From Bacteroidales bacterium UBA6828 (lineage in GTDB: Bacteria; Bacteroidota; Bacteroidia; Bacteroidales; Paludibacteraceae): a stretch of DNA of 14,535 nt. The notes below the pieces were generated by a model. The model did not search any database, was not told where the DNA came from, and was given only the letters and a program-made list of their open reading frames with translations. The stretch covers positions 2,919-17,453 of the forward strand of contig DKEG01000002.1 in NCBI GenBank assembly GCA_002452095.1, written 5' to 3'. Below, piece by piece: positions 14,265-14,535 of the stretch. Position numbers and translations under genes: made by a program. The stretch's first letter is position 1, and the number at the start of each line of letters is the position of its first letter.

Positions 14265-14390
14265 ATATACATAAAATATACAAAAATATACCTCATAATA
14301 CCAATTACGGCAACGAGACGGCAAAAAGACGGCAACGACATTATCTTTTATGCGGATTTTTATGCGCTTTTTATACACTTTATGCATTTC
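14265..14390. repeat. three blocks of helically phased ~11-bp repeats
   Basis: ATATAC occurs at 14265, 14276 and 14286. Three 11-bp units ACGGCAACGAG / ACGGCAAAAAG / ACGGCAACGAC fill 14307-14339. Then TTTTATGCGGA, TTTTTATGCGC and TTTTTATACAC run at exact 11-bp steps from 14346 to 14378, with a fourth T-tract (TTTATGCAT) from 14379. No gene is credible here: the plus-strand frame through this region (14177-14443) has a GTG start and the composition of non-coding DNA. Confidence 0.7.
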
Positions 14391-14451
14391 CTGTCCTGCA
14401 TATTGTTCATTTTGTCTCCCCCCTCTTTATAGTGTCCATTTAGAAACGCAA

Positions 14452-14528
14452 TTTTGGGGTACACTTTTGCCCCCTGTCAGCCCCTGTTGAGGGTACCGAA
14501 ACAGGGGCTGACAGGGGGGCGCCCCAAA
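14452..14528. repeat. large perfect hairpin (inverted repeat) at window edge
   Basis: A 19-bp perfect inverted repeat (14470-14488 with 14500-14518, core CTGTCAGCCCCTGT) with an 11-nt spacer GAGGGTACCGA. Outside it a second 7-bp pair, TTTGGGG (14453-14459) and CCCCAAA (14522-14528), stacks on. Neither strand has a T-tract after the stem, so it is not a normal terminator. The remaining bases from 14391 to 14451 show nothing I can name. Confidence 0.8.
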
Positions 14529-14535
14529 GAACCGT

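Noticed and set aside
14177..14443. 88-codon plus-strand frame upstream of tmRNA
   Set aside because: GTG start, no domain, and it runs through the phased short repeats; composition is that of intergenic DNA.

Overview
The window looks like chromosomal DNA from a member of the Bacteroidales (Bacteroidota); I cannot assign a genus. The evidence is as follows. Several promoters fit the Bacteroidota pattern TTTG, 20 bases, TAnnTTTG. Starts are A-rich with no clear Shine-Dalgarno sequence. Lipoproteins are typical of the group. The gene families are a GT35 alpha-glucan phosphorylase, a MutS2 beginning LIYPDN, a GH73-LysM hydrolase and BspA-type leucine-rich repeats. Almost everything is on the minus strand; only one small lipoprotein gene is on the plus strand.

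Layout from left to right. 52-1134 (-) is a surface lipoprotein preceded by a structured 5' leader of about 380 nt (1135-1516) and a good promoter. 1629-1673 is the terminator of glgP. 1697-4255 (-) is the glycogen/maltodextrin phosphorylase glgP, with its own promoter inside the terminator of the gene upstream. 4414-6081 (-) is a two-gene unit: an outer-membrane barrel-like protein followed 6 nt later by a lipoprotein metallophosphoesterase. 6248-8608 (-) is mutS2. 8633-11737 (-) is an AT-rich pair, rmuC and a signal-less BspA-like leucine-rich-repeat gene, apparently inserted between mutS2 and the next genes. 11780-13110 (-) is a DUF721/DciA-like gene overlapping a GH73-LysM cell-wall hydrolase. 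13199-13651 (+) is a small lipoprotein, divergent from the hydrolase through overlapping promoters. 13682-13722 is a shared bidirectional terminator. 13725-14116 (-) is tmRNA (ssrA). 14117-14535 is non-coding, with helically phased ~11-bp repeats and a large perfect hairpin at the window edge.

How the genes relate. The hydrolase, DUF721 gene, LRR gene, rmuC and mutS2 are tightly spaced and could be one transcript from the promoter at 13133-13164. The hydrolase, DUF721 protein and MutS2 are housekeeping functions in wall turnover, replication loading and DNA/ribosome maintenance. RmuC is also a DNA-linked protein, but its base composition and that of the LRR gene point to later acquisition. 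The barrel and phosphoesterase pair suggests an envelope function. tmRNA is an independent single-gene unit.

The best candidates for undescribed biology are the structured leader in front of the first lipoprotein, with possible kissing loops just before the start codon; the AT-rich LRR-rmuC cassette; and the recurring 11-bp phased repeats between genes.
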